64,000 nt of DNA from Devosia sp. Root413D1 (GTDB lineage Bacteria > Pseudomonadota > Alphaproteobacteria > Rhizobiales > Devosiaceae): the NCBI RefSeq assembly GCF_001425235.1, contig NZ_LMEA01000008.1:310001-374000 (forward strand), given 5' to 3'. Numbering within the stretch: position 1 is the first letter of the stretch; each line of letters opens with the position of its first letter. The notes under the pieces were generated by a model, which did not search any database, was not told the origin of the DNA, and was given only the letters and a program-made list of their open reading frames with translations. A program made the position numbers and the translations under genes. This document shows positions 27,339-35,461 of this stretch, one piece after another.

Positions 27339-28328
27339 CTACGGCACCAGCACAATCTTCCCCACCGACCCCCGGCTTTCGATCAGCCGATGCGCCTCGG
27401 CAGCGTCGGCCAAAGCAAAGCGGTGACCGATCTCGACCGTCAACGAACCGTCCGCCACCGCGCCGAACAGCCGCTCGTACGATGCCGCGAGGGCAGGGCC
27501 CCGCCGCATGGGATCACCGAGCAGCGACCACAGCGAGAACCCTGCAATGGTCTGCGCTGCGGCGGTGACACCGGCCATCTGCGCCGGGCTGAAGCCCGGG
27601 TAGACCCCGCTCGCCCCGCCATAGACCGCATAGCGCCCCTCCGGCGCGAGCAGGGGCAGGCTCGCCGCGGTGATCTCGCCGCCGGCCGCATCGAAGATCA
27701 CATCGTAGGGACCGGGCGCTTCCGTGCTCCAGTCCGGCGTCGCCGACAGCACTACGTGATCCGCACCTGCCGCCATCGCCGCGTCCCGCTTCGCCGCACT
27801 GCCGACCGTGCCGACAATCCTGCCAACGCCACCAAGCCGGGCCAGCCGCACCAGCAATTGCCCAACGCCGCCGGCTGCCGAATGCACCAGCACCGACTTG
27901 CCCGCGACCGGGTTGCGCGCCAGCAGCTGCTCCGCCGTCAGCCCCTGCACGGCCAGCGCTGCAGCGACGTCGAACGACACCGCGTCGGGCAATTTGAACG
28001 CCACGTCCGACGAGAGCGCCACGAACTCGGCATAGCCGCCATCGAGCCGCGGCTCAGCAAAGATCGCGCCCAGCACCCGATCGCCGACCCTCAGCCCGCT
28101 GACGCCGTCGCCGACTGCTGCCACCGTTCCGGCCACCTCACCACCGGGGATGAACGGCATCGGCAACTCAAGCCCCGAGTGGCCCGAGCGGATGATGGCG
28201 TCGCCGAGGTTGAGCCCGATCGCCTCCACCTTGATCAGCACCTGACCCGGCCCGGCGGTAGGTGTCGGCACTACGCCAACCCGTAGCTCCTCGGGACCGC
28301 CGAACGCCGAGATCGAAACAACCTTCAT
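27339..28328 (-). CDS. Zinc-independent quinone oxidoreductase (MDR superfamily)
   Basis: The 329-residue protein starts MKVVSISAFGGPEELRV. A GroES-like domain covers about 1-120 and a Rossmann NADPH domain about 125-260, with the motif VHSAAGGVGQLLVRLARLGG. No structural-zinc Cys cluster is visible, which fits the quinone reductase/enoyl reductase branch of the medium-chain dehydrogenases. It would reduce quinones or reactive enones with NADPH. The ATG at 28328 has GGAGA 8 bases upstream. It is divergent from an HxlR regulator, which probably responds to such compounds and controls it. Confidence 0.92.
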   Translation of the reverse strand: MKVVSISAFGGPEELRVGVVPTPTAGPGQVLIKVEAIGLNLGDAIIRSGHSGLELPMPFIPGGEVAGTVAAVGDGVSGLRVGDRVLGAIFAEPRLDGGYAEFVALSSDVAFKLPDAVSFDVAAALAVQGLTAEQLLARNPVAGKSVLVHSAAGGVGQLLVRLARLGGVGRIVGTVGSAAKRDAAMAAGADHVVLSATPDWSTEAPGPYDVIFDAAGGEITAASLPLLAPEGRYAVYGGASGVYPGFSPAQMAGVTAAAQTIAGFSLWSLLGDPMRRGPALAASYERLFGAVADGSLTVEIGHRFALADAAEAHRLIESRGSVGKIVLVP

Positions 28329-28403
28329 GACAAAATCTCCTTGTCGAAGGCGTCCCTTGTTCCGATATCGTCCTCTGCCCGCTACAGACTTTCTGGTGTC
28401 ATA

Positions 28404-28419
28404 CGCACCATCAGGTGCG
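28404..28419. promoter_or_regulatory. Palindromic operator between quinone oxidoreductase and HxlR regulator
   Basis: CGCACC and GGTGCG are exact inverted copies around ATCA, 15 bases before the HxlR start codon and within the divergent promoter. HxlR dimers bind such short dyads. TTGTCG and TACAGA near 28340-28388 may be promoter elements, but none is convincing. Confidence 0.5.
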
Positions 28420-28434
28420 CTTGGAGAACCCGCG

Positions 28435-28815
28435 ATGAACCGCCTTTCGACCTGGCCGCTCGAACGCACCCTGCAGATCATCGGCGGGCGCTGGAAACTC
28501 TACATCCTGTTCCATGTGCTGGGCGGCCCGCAGCGGCTCTCGCAGTTGCAGCGCGGCATTCCCGGCATCTCGCAGAAGGTGCTGGTGCAGCAGCTGCGCG
28601 AGATGGAGGAGCACGGGCTGATCGTGAGGACGGTGTTCGCGGCAGCGCCTCCGCATGTCGAATACAGCGCCACCGAGCTCGGCCTGTCGCTGGCGCCGCT
28701 GATGGATACCCTGCAGAACTGGGGTATCCGCCACGCCAAGGCCTCTGGCGACCACGGCCGCATGGTCTATTGCGACGGCTTCGCCGCACAGAACCGGGCA
28801 GCAACCGCCGCCTGA
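28435..28815 (+). CDS. HxlR-family transcriptional regulator
   Basis: The 126-residue winged-helix protein starts MNRLSTWPLERTLQIIGGRWKLYILFHVLGG. Its HxlR hallmark is GRWxxxIL followed by LQRGIPGISQKVLVQQLREME and the wing VEYSATELG. It has no Cys at the start, unlike redox-sensing YodB/HypR types. GGAGAA precedes the ATG by 7 bases. The divergent pairing with a quinone oxidoreductase suggests it controls a response to quinones or electrophiles. Confidence 0.9.
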   Translation: MNRLSTWPLERTLQIIGGRWKLYILFHVLGGPQRLSQLQRGIPGISQKVLVQQLREMEEHGLIVRTVFAAAPPHVEYSATELGLSLAPLMDTLQNWGIRHAKASGDHGRMVYCDGFAAQNRAATAA

Positions 28816-28823
28816 ACGGTTGA

Positions 28824-29246
28824 TGCTGGCTCGGCGCCTACGCCATCCGCAGCCCCTGGCTGGCGGCGTTCGTCCCTGTTGCAGTGATGGCGCTGGCCGA
28901 CATCGTGCTCGGCTGGCACAGCTCGGCGCTGTTCACCTATGCCGGCATGCTGGCTGGCGCACTGATCGGGCGCGGACTGCTGCGGCAGCTCTCGGTGCTC
29001 CGGCTCGGCGGCGCTGCCATCATCGCCAGCCTCGCCTTCTTCCTCATCTCGAACTTCGGCGTCTATCTCGGCGGCTATTACGGTCTCGGCCTCGACGGGC
29101 TGGTCGCCTGCTTCATCGCTGCCCTCCCGTTCTGGGGCCTGAGCCTGATCGGTGATCTTGGCTCCACGGTGATCCTCTTCGCGCTGTTCGTCCTCGCCCG
29201 CCGCACTGTCGAGCGTGACACCGGCGCAGCAGGCTCCAGACTTTAG
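28824..29246 (+). pseudogene. Membrane protein of the DUF6580 type, 5'-truncated
   Basis: From 28824 to 29246 the open frame encodes about 140 residues with three to four membrane helices. It matches, from memory, the middle and end of DUF6580-like proteins: GAYAIRSPWLAAFVPVAVMALADIV..., then LISNFGVYLGGYYG and LVACFIAALPFWG. Homology appears to extend upstream of any start codon: GTG 28884 or ATG 28887 would cut into a helix, and a stop at 28821 blocks the frame. The N-terminal part seems lost next to the HxlR gene. A functional short form starting at 28887 (119 residues) cannot be excluded. Related proteins sit beside vitamin or cobalt transport genes; no such neighbour exists here. Confidence 0.5.
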
Positions 29247-29349
29247 TTCAACTGAACCGATTGCCGCCGCCCTGCCATTGACAGGCCGGGGCGGCGCGCC
29301 CTTTGGTGGATCGGCGCCCGCATCCCTCAGCGGCGCACCGGACCTGTCA

Positions 29350-30261
29350 ATGACCTCCACCATCGCCCCCGTCGAGGAGCGCCGCAATCTCGGCATCGGC
29401 ATCCTGCTGATCTCGCAGCTGTTCTTCGCCACGCTCGATACCTCGGCGAAATACCTCTCCTTCATCGGCCTGCCGTTGGGCGAGATCGTCTTCGTGCGCT
29501 ACGCCATCCACGTCGTGCTGGCGATTGCACTGTTCCTGCCGCTGCAGCGCGACCTCTTCGTCACCCGCAACTGGCCGCTGCAACTGCTGCGCGGGCTCTG
29601 CCTCCTGGGCGTGACGGGCGCCAACTTCCTCGCCATGCGCTTCCTGCCGCTGACCGTCACCGGCGCACTGATGTTCACCATGCCGCTGATGGTGACGGCG
29701 CTTTCCGGCCCGTTCCTTGGTGAAAAGATCGGCTGGCGCCGCTGGGCCGCGGTGGGCGCGGGGTTTGTCGGCATCCTGATCATCGTGCGCCCCGGCACCG
29801 AGGCCTTCCATCCGGCCTCGCTGATCTGCCTCGCGGGCGCTCTCTCGGCCGCCTTCTACAGCATCATCACCCGCAAGCTCGCCGGCGTCGATTCCGCCGC
29901 GACGCAGCAGGTCTATTCGGGGCTGATCGCTCTCACCTGCATCACCCCGTTTGCCTTCAACGAATGGGTCTGGCCCTCGACCGGCGCCGGCTGGTTCGCC
30001 TTCATTGCCATCGGCGTCACCGGCATGATCGCCCACCAGCTCAACACCATCGCCCACCGCTATGCACCGCCCTCGGCGCTGGCGCCGTTCAGCTACACCG
30101 AACTGCTGCTGCTGGCGCTGGCGAGCTGGCTGATCTTCTCCGAGCCGCCGGACGTCTGGTTCTATGTCGGTGCGCCGGTCATCATCGGCTCCGGCGTCTA
30201 CATCTGGTTCCGCGAGCGCCAGCTTAACCGCACCGTCACCGTTGCGCCGGTGGAGGACTGA
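29350..30261 (+). CDS. EamA-family permease (DMT superfamily)
   Basis: The 303-residue protein has ten predicted membrane helices in two EamA repeats, with the family hallmarks GEIVFVRYA in the first repeat and ALAPFSYTELLLLALASWLIF in the second. Such proteins export or import small metabolites (amino acids, nucleotides, drugs). I chose the ATG at 29350 since the in-frame sequence before it overlaps the previous gene and is Ala/Pro-rich. The ribosome site is weak. The next gene is a close paralogue starting 2 bases after this stop, so the two may form a pair or be a duplication. Confidence 0.92.
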   Translation: MTSTIAPVEERRNLGIGILLISQLFFATLDTSAKYLSFIGLPLGEIVFVRYAIHVVLAIALFLPLQRDLFVTRNWPLQLLRGLCLLGVTGANFLAMRFLPLTVTGALMFTMPLMVTALSGPFLGEKIGWRRWAAVGAGFVGILIIVRPGTEAFHPASLICLAGALSAAFYSIITRKLAGVDSAATQQVYSGLIALTCITPFAFNEWVWPSTGAGWFAFIAIGVTGMIAHQLNTIAHRYAPPSALAPFSYTELLLLALASWLIFSEPPDVWFYVGAPVIIGSGVYIWFRERQLNRTVTVAPVED

Positions 30262-30263
30262 GC

Positions 30264-31181
30264 GTGGCCGGCCTGGTGAAACCCGTCGAGGATCGCCGAC
30301 CCTTCGCCATTGGCCTGATGGTCGCGGCGCTGTTCTGTTACACGGTGATCGACAGCTGCGCCAAACTCATGGTGCAGGCCGGGTTGCCGCCGATGGAGGT
30401 GGTGTTCGTCCGCTATGCCGGCCAGTTCATCCTGGTGCTCGCCTTCTTCCTGCCGCGCGAACGCAAGGCGCTGGCAAGAACGCGGAACCTGAAGCTCGAG
30501 GTGGCGCGCGGGCTGTTCCTGCTGGGCTCGACCATCTTCAACTTCATTGCCGTGGTCTACCTGCCGCTGACCATCACCTCGGCGATCTCCTTCACCATGC
30601 CGCTGATCCTGTGCGCCCTGTCGATCCCGCTGCTGGGGGAGACGGTGGGCTGGCGGCGCTGGCTGGCGATCGGCGTCGGCTTCCTCGGCGTGATGATCAT
30701 CGTGCGGCCGGGCACTGAGGCCTTCCATCCGGCCGTATTGCTCTCGCTCGGCACTGCCGTCTGCGCCGCCCTCTACAACCTCTCGACCCGCCGCCTGGCT
30801 GGCGTCGATAGCACCTCGACGCAGCAGTTCTATGCCGCCGGCGTGGCGACAGTCTGCGTGCTGCCCTTTTCACTGGGCGGCTGGACCTGGCCGACCGATC
30901 CGGTGATCTGGGGTTGCTTTGCCGGCATCGGCGTCGCGGCGCTGATCGGCCACCTGTTCGTCACCACAGCACACCGCTATGCGCCGGCCTCGGTGTTGGC
31001 GCCGTTCGGCTACCTGCAGATATTCTTCATGACCGGCGCCAGCTGGCTCGTTTTCAACCAGCCGCCAGACATCTGGATCTACATCGGCGCGCCGATCGTC
31101 ATGGCCTCCGGCCTCTACATCTGGCTGCGCGAGCGCCAGCTGTCGAAGAGCGTGATCACCGAAGTGGCGGTGCAGGACTAG
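30264..31181 (+). CDS. EamA-family permease, tandem paralogue
   Basis: The 305-residue protein starts with GTG. It has ten helices and the same landmarks as the preceding gene (PPMEVVFVRYAGQF, TEAFHPAV, ASVLAPFGYLQIFFMTGASWLVF, WLRERQL), about half the residues being identical by eye. The 2-base gap to the upstream gene implies a single transcript. EamA proteins usually have ten helices within one chain, but paired paralogues can act together. The substrate is unknown. Its last four bases overlap the end of the convergent ccdB remnant. Confidence 0.92.
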   Translation: MAGLVKPVEDRRPFAIGLMVAALFCYTVIDSCAKLMVQAGLPPMEVVFVRYAGQFILVLAFFLPRERKALARTRNLKLEVARGLFLLGSTIFNFIAVVYLPLTITSAISFTMPLILCALSIPLLGETVGWRRWLAIGVGFLGVMIIVRPGTEAFHPAVLLSLGTAVCAALYNLSTRRLAGVDSTSTQQFYAAGVATVCVLPFSLGGWTWPTDPVIWGCFAGIGVAALIGHLFVTTAHRYAPASVLAPFGYLQIFFMTGASWLVFNQPPDIWIYIGAPIVMASGLYIWLRERQLSKSVITEVAVQD

Positions 31182-31474
31182 AAGCCGTTGAAGATCATGT
31201 CATAGGCAAGCTTGATCTGGTCGTAGTAGCGATCGAGGTTGTCGACGCGGACGCCCAGTTCGTGACGGTCCAAGGCAATCATGAATTGGGCGACGGGCAC
31301 GCAGGTTTGCCCGTCGATGACCACTTCGGGGTTCAGTCGGGGGTGCCGGACCGGAGCGTCGCCGGGCTACATTAGTGGGATAACAAGTCGGTTGTCGAAC
31401 GAACCAAGCAGGTCCGTTTGAACGTCCAACGCGAGTTCGCCATCTGCCAACCGGTAGACGTCGAACTGCGCCAT
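31178..31474 (-). pseudogene. ccdB: CcdB-like gyrase toxin gene with an internal stop codon
   Basis: ATG at 31474 directly follows the TGA of the antitoxin. The frame reads MAQFDVYRLADGELALDVQ, continues to VIPLM, and meets TAG at codon 36 (31367-31369). The same frame goes on as PGDAPVRHPRLNPEVVIDGQ and ends LAYDMIFNGF at a TAG at 31178-31180. The full frame of 98 residues and its end (DMxFxGF) match CcdB toxins, which poison DNA gyrase with the extreme C-terminus. With the nonsense codon only 35 residues are made, so the toxin should be dead. The terminal stop overlaps the end of the EamA gene on the other strand. Confidence 0.82.
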
Positions 31475-31678
31475 TCAGAACGAGCGGTACTTTCGCAGCG
31501 GCAGCCCGTGGCGTGCGACGTACTCGTTGTTGCTCCGGATGACATCGGCGTTTTCCTCAGCCCATTGGCGCGCCGTCTTCTCCGCGACAATGGCCCGGGC
31601 GATACCAGCCTCCGCTGCGCGGGAGAGATTGATGTTCATCGACCTCGCCTCTTCAATGAGGTCGCTGTCCAGGGTCAC
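31475..31678 (-). CDS. ccdA: CcdA-like antitoxin, start codon uncertain
   Basis: From GTG 31678 the frame gives 67 residues: VTLDSDLIEEARSMNINLSRAAEAGI and a C-terminal toxin-binding tail ending LPLRKYRSF, as in CcdA. The ribbon-helix-helix part, however, should begin about nine residues earlier: upstream codons read TATRRSTK, typical of the family start, but the codon in the start position (31703-31705) is ATA, with GGAGG four bases before it. A former ATG may have mutated, leaving either poor initiation at ATA or a shortened GTG form lacking the first DNA-contacting strand. With the toxin gene also broken, this is probably a decaying locus. Confidence 0.75.
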   Translation of the reverse strand: MTLDSDLIEEARSMNINLSRAAEAGIARAIVAEKTARQWAEENADVIRSNNEYVARHGLPLRKYRSF

Positions 31679-31754
31679 CTTCGTTGAGCGTCGTGTAGCC
31701 GTTATGTCGCCTCCGGCCTGAGCTGCATAATGATGGGGTGGGCAGCGTGTTGCG

Positions 31755-32597
31755 TCAGGCCACCCGTCGCCGCAGCAATCCGCTGCCCGGCGCGAACAGC
31801 AGCGCCATGAGGAACACCCCGGCCTGGATCAGCACGATGCACGGGCCCGTTGCGCCGTTGATGCTGAAGCTGATCAGCGTACCCAGTACGCCCGAGGCGA
31901 TGGCGACGGTCATGGCGATGGCGAGCATCGCCTCGAAGCGCTTGGCCAGCAGGAACCCGATGGCGCCTGGGGCGATCAGCATGGCGACGACCAGGATGAT
32001 GCCGACCGCCTTGAGCGAGGCGACGATGGTGATCGAGAGCAGCGCCAACAGGCCGTAATGCAGCAGCTTCACCGGCAGGCCGATGGCGCGGGCGTGTTGG
32101 GGATCAAAGGCATAGAGCAGGAAGTCGCGACGCTTGGCGAGGACGATGAGGAGCGTGCCGAGCGCGATGATCGCCGTCTCGATCAGGTCCTGCCAGGTGA
32201 CGCCGAGCATGTCGCCGAACAGGATGTGGCTCAAATGCTGGTCGGTCTCGATGCGTGAGAACAGCACCAGGCCCACCGCGAACATGCCGGTGAAGACGAT
32301 GCCCATGGCGGTGTCTTCCTTGATCCGGCTGTTGTCCTTCAGATACCCCGTGCTCACTGCCGCGAACAGTCCGGCGACGAACGCCCCGATGGCTATCGGC
32401 AGGCCGATCACATAGGCGATGACAATGCCCGGCAGCACGGCATGCGAGATGGCGTCGCCCATCAGCGACCAGCCCTTCAGTACCAGGAAGCACGACAGCA
32501 CCGCCGAGACCGCGCCGACGAGGATAGCGACGAGCAGCGCGCGCTGCATGAAGTCGTAAGTCAGCGGCTCGACGAAGAAGGCGTAGAGCGCGTCCAT
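31755..32597 (-). CDS. sitD: Manganese/iron ABC importer permease
   Basis: The 280-residue, eight- or nine-helix permease belongs to the ABC-3 (ZnuB/SitC/SitD) family, starting [22 protein letters not shown] with the landmarks MGDAISHAVLPGI and GIILVVAMLIAPGAIGFLL. It is the last gene of a four-gene operon. Its ATG shares a base with the TGA of the preceding permease, so translation is coupled. Together with the other permease it forms the membrane channel of the importer. Confidence 0.93.
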   Translation of the reverse strand: MDALYAFFVEPLTYDFMQRALLVAILVGAVSAVLSCFLVLKGWSLMGDAISHAVLPGIVIAYVIGLPIAIGAFVAGLFAAVSTGYLKDNSRIKEDTAMGIVFTGMFAVGLVLFSRIETDQHLSHILFGDMLGVTWQDLIETAIIALGTLLIVLAKRRDFLLYAFDPQHARAIGLPVKLLHYGLLALLSITIVASLKAVGIILVVAMLIAPGAIGFLLAKRFEAMLAIAMTVAIASGVLGTLISFSINGATGPCIVLIQAGVFLMALLFAPGSGLLRRRVA

Positions 32598-33454
32598 CAG
32601 TTCACTCCCGCTTCGCGCAGCGCCCGGCGCCGCGCCGCGAGCCGCCCGTGCTTGGGGGCAAGAAAGAAGGCGAGGAGGAACAGCGCCGTCTGCAAGGAGA
32701 CGATGACGCCGCCGGTGGCGCCGTCGAGGAAGAAGCTGATATAGGCGCCCACCGCCGCCGTGGCCGAACCAAGGATCACCGCGATGATGAGGAGGTTCCG
32801 GAACCGGTCGGTGAGGAGATAGGCGGTGGCGCCCGGCGTCACCACCATGGCGATCACGAGAATGGCGCCGACCGTCTGTAGGGCGGCAACGGTACAGGCG
32901 GCGAGCAAAGCGAAGAACAGCACCTGCAGCGCCCGCGGGTTGAGCCCGACGGTCCGCGCATGGTTTTCGTCGAAGAACACCAGCATCAGGTCCTTCCACT
33001 TGAGGATGAGGATCGCCAGCGACACCAGCGAGATGATCACCACCTGGATGACGTCGCCGTCTGAGATGCCGAGGATGTTGCCCATGACGATCGCCTGCAC
33101 GTCTACCGCGGTGGGGTTGAGCGACACGATGAGCAGGCCCAGCGCAAAGAACGAGGTGAAGATGATACCGATGACGGCGTCCTCCCTCAGCCGGGTGCGC
33201 GCCCGCACCAGCACCATCGAGGCGGCGGCGAGGCCACCGGCAACGAATGCGCCGGCGGAGTAGGGGAGGCCGAGCAGGTACGCCGTGGCAACGCCGGGGA
33301 CGACAGCGTGTCCGAGCGCGTCGCCGATCAGCGACCAGCCCTTCAGCATCAGGTAGGCCGAGAGGAAGGCGCAGACGGCGCCGACCAGCGCCGACACCCA
33401 CATGGCCTTGACCATGTAGTCATAGGTGAAGGGGACGAGCAGCTCCTCGATCAT
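32597..33454 (-). CDS. sitC: Manganese/iron ABC importer permease
   Basis: The 285-residue ABC-3 family permease starts [19 protein letters not shown] and contains [21 protein letters not shown], the inner-membrane core repeated in its partner at 31755, and [19 protein letters not shown]. It has eight to nine helices. Two different permeases in one operon are typical of SitABCD and related manganese/iron importers rather than of ZnuABC, which has one. Its start overlaps the end of the ATPase gene by 4 bases. Confidence 0.93.
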   Translation of the reverse strand: MIEELLVPFTYDYMVKAMWVSALVGAVCAFLSAYLMLKGWSLIGDALGHAVVPGVATAYLLGLPYSAGAFVAGGLAAASMVLVRARTRLREDAVIGIIFTSFFALGLLIVSLNPTAVDVQAIVMGNILGISDGDVIQVVIISLVSLAILILKWKDLMLVFFDENHARTVGLNPRALQVLFFALLAACTVAALQTVGAILVIAMVVTPGATAYLLTDRFRNLLIIAVILGSATAAVGAYISFFLDGATGGVIVSLQTALFLLAFFLAPKHGRLAARRRALREAGVN

Positions 33455-34374
33455 TTCTCGTCCCGCTGCGTCTCTTTGCTGGGCGATGCCGGCTTGCTGC
33501 CGCCATTCTCGCCGTAGAACACCACCGGGCGCTCGTCGTCGGTCAAGACGGTGACGCGGCGCTGATCTTTGTCGTCGTGGAGATCTTCGCCGGCGAGATG
33601 GAAGTGCCGCAGCACGCCGCCGAACGCTTTCTCGAGATTGGTCTGGGTGAACACTTCGGCGGTGGGGCCGAAGGCCAGCACCGTGCGGTTGACCAGCACC
33701 ACCTGGTCGCAGAAATCCGGCACACTGCCGAGGTTATGGGTCGAAACCAGCATCAGGTGTCCCTGGCTGCGCAACTCCTGCATCAGCGTAATGATCGCCG
33801 CTTCGGTCTGCACGTCGACGCCGGTGAACGGCTCATCGAGGAGGATAATCCGGCCTTCCTGGGCCAGTGCGCGGGCGAGGAACACGCGTTTCTTCTGCCC
33901 GCCCGACAGCTCGCCGATCTGGCGCTTGCGATAGTCGCTCATGCCGACCCGGGCCAGCGACTGCTCGACCAGCTCGCGGTCGCGTGCCGAAGGCATGCGG
34001 AAAAAGCCCATATGGCCCTGCCGCCCCATCATCACCACGTCCTCGACCAGGACGGGGAAATTCCAGTCGACCTCTTCGGCCTGCGGCACATAGGCGACGA
34101 TGTTGCGCTTCAGCGCTTCGCGCACCGGCAGGCCGGCAATGCGAACCTCGCCGGCGATGGGCTGCACGAAACCCATAATCGCCTTGAACAAAGTGGATTT
34201 GCCGCTGCCATTGACGCCGACGAGGCCGGCAATGGTGCCAGCCCCGAGCCCGAAAGTTGCATCACGCAGCGCCACGTTGCCATTGGGGTAGGCGACCGTC
34301 ACGCCCTCGACCTCGAGGCTCGGTTGCGGCGCCGGATTCCATGCCTCGTGCGGCACGCTGGCGGTAAGGCTCAC
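33451..34374 (-). CDS. sitB: Manganese/iron ABC importer ATPase
   Basis: The 307-residue ATPase has Walker [10 protein letters not shown] near residues 55-63, the signature [15 protein letters not shown], Walker [14 protein letters not shown] and the switch His in VSTHNLG. A C-terminal extension of about 50 residues follows the fold ([17 protein letters not shown]), with several His and Asp that might bind metal; this is not present in all SitB proteins, and its role is inference. It overlaps both neighbours by 4 bases, so all four genes are translationally coupled. Confidence 0.93.
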   Translation of the reverse strand: MSLTASVPHEAWNPAPQPSLEVEGVTVAYPNGNVALRDATFGLGAGTIAGLVGVNGSGKSTLFKAIMGFVQPIAGEVRIAGLPVREALKRNIVAYVPQAEEVDWNFPVLVEDVVMMGRQGHMGFFRMPSARDRELVEQSLARVGMSDYRKRQIGELSGGQKKRVFLARALAQEGRIILLDEPFTGVDVQTEAAIITLMQELRSQGHLMLVSTHNLGSVPDFCDQVVLVNRTVLAFGPTAEVFTQTNLEKAFGGVLRHFHLAGEDLHDDKDQRRVTVLTDDERPVVFYGENGGSKPASPSKETQRDEK

Positions 34375-35267
34375 TTCCCAAATCCCTTGGCGATGGTGTC
34401 GACGGTAACTTCGAGCAGCTTGAGGTAGGTGGGCGTCGGGCCGTCGGCCTCGCTCAGCGAGTCGACGTAGAGGATGCCACCATAGGCGGCGCCGGTTTCC
34501 TTGGCGACTTGCTTGGCCGGCTTGTCCGACACCGTGCTCTCGGAGAACACCACCGGGATCTTGTTAGCGCGCACCGCGTCGATGACCTTTCGCACCTGCT
34601 GCGGCGTCCCCTGCTGGTCGGCGTTGATCGGCCAGAGATAGAGTTCCTTCATGTCGTAGTCGCGGGTCAGGTAGCTGAAGGCGCCTTCGCTGGTGACCAG
34701 CCAGCGCTGCTCGACGGGAATCTGCTCGAGACGGGCCCGCAAAGGCGCGTCGAGCGCCTTGATCTGCTCCGAATAGGCCGCGGCGTTCGCGTCGTAAGTT
34801 GCAGCGTTCGCCGGATCGTACTGCACCAGCGCCTTGCGGATGTTCTCGACATAGATCAGCGCATTGTTCGGCGACATCCAGGCATGCGGGTTGGGCTTGC
34901 CGGTATAGGGCCCTTCGCCGATGCTCATCGGCTCGACCCCGTCGCTCACCACCACCTGCGGCACGTCCTTCACGTTGTCGAAGAATTTCACGAACCACTG
35001 CTCGAGGTTCATGCCGTTCCACAGCACCAGGTTGGCGCCCTGCGCCCTGACGATATCGCGCGGCCCCGGCTGGTAGCCGTGGATCTCGGCGCCCGGCTTG
35101 GTGATCGACTCGACCACTGCCGCGTCGCCCGCAACGTTGCGCGCGATGTCAGCGATGATGGTGAAGGTCGTCACCACCTTGAACTTGTCCTGGGCGAGAG
35201 CAGGCAAGGCCGTCATCCCGGCCAACAATGCGAGGGCCAGGACGGTGAGGCGGCGGCGCGTAATCAT
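34371..35267 (-). CDS. sitA: Manganese/iron-binding periplasmic protein of an ABC importer
   Basis: The 298-residue cluster A-I solute-binding protein has a Sec signal peptide ([17 protein letters not shown], cleavage after ALA near residue 26). The expected four metal ligands are visible in order: His in [11 protein letters not shown], His in NPHAWMSP, Glu in TSEGAFSYL, and Asp in LYVDSLSE. This pattern favours manganese or ferrous iron. I chose the ATG at 35267; an upstream ATG at 35309 would fall between the predicted -35 and -10. It heads the sitABCD operon. Confidence 0.94.
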   Translation of the reverse strand: MITRRRLTVLALALLAGMTALPALAQDKFKVVTTFTIIADIARNVAGDAAVVESITKPGAEIHGYQPGPRDIVRAQGANLVLWNGMNLEQWFVKFFDNVKDVPQVVVSDGVEPMSIGEGPYTGKPNPHAWMSPNNALIYVENIRKALVQYDPANAATYDANAAAYSEQIKALDAPLRARLEQIPVEQRWLVTSEGAFSYLTRDYDMKELYLWPINADQQGTPQQVRKVIDAVRANKIPVVFSESTVSDKPAKQVAKETGAAYGGILYVDSLSEADGPTPTYLKLLEVTVDTIAKGFGK

Positions 35268-35299
35268 CGGTCGGGGCAATCTCTTGTTGCGAATGGTTC

Positions 35300-35330
35300 T
35301 TAATAGCATCTAGTTTTCGACGCTTGTCAA
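35300..35330 (-). promoter_or_regulatory. Predicted sitA promoter
   Basis: On the minus strand TTGACA (35325-35330) is followed after 19 bases by TATTAA (35300-35305). The spacer is long. Sit operons of Hyphomicrobiales are usually repressed by Mur or Fur/MntR-type regulators; I did not find a clear box matching the known Mur site here. Confidence 0.45.
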
Positions 35331-35461
35331 CTCTCTCCAGCATTCCGGCGGTGGGGCAGGGAAAGCACCGTGCGCGGTTGCTTTCGCGGGCGGTTTCTTC
35401 CACGATTGCGAAAAACACCGAGCCGCGAACAAATCGCCTCGGGTTTGGGGGAATCCGTCCT

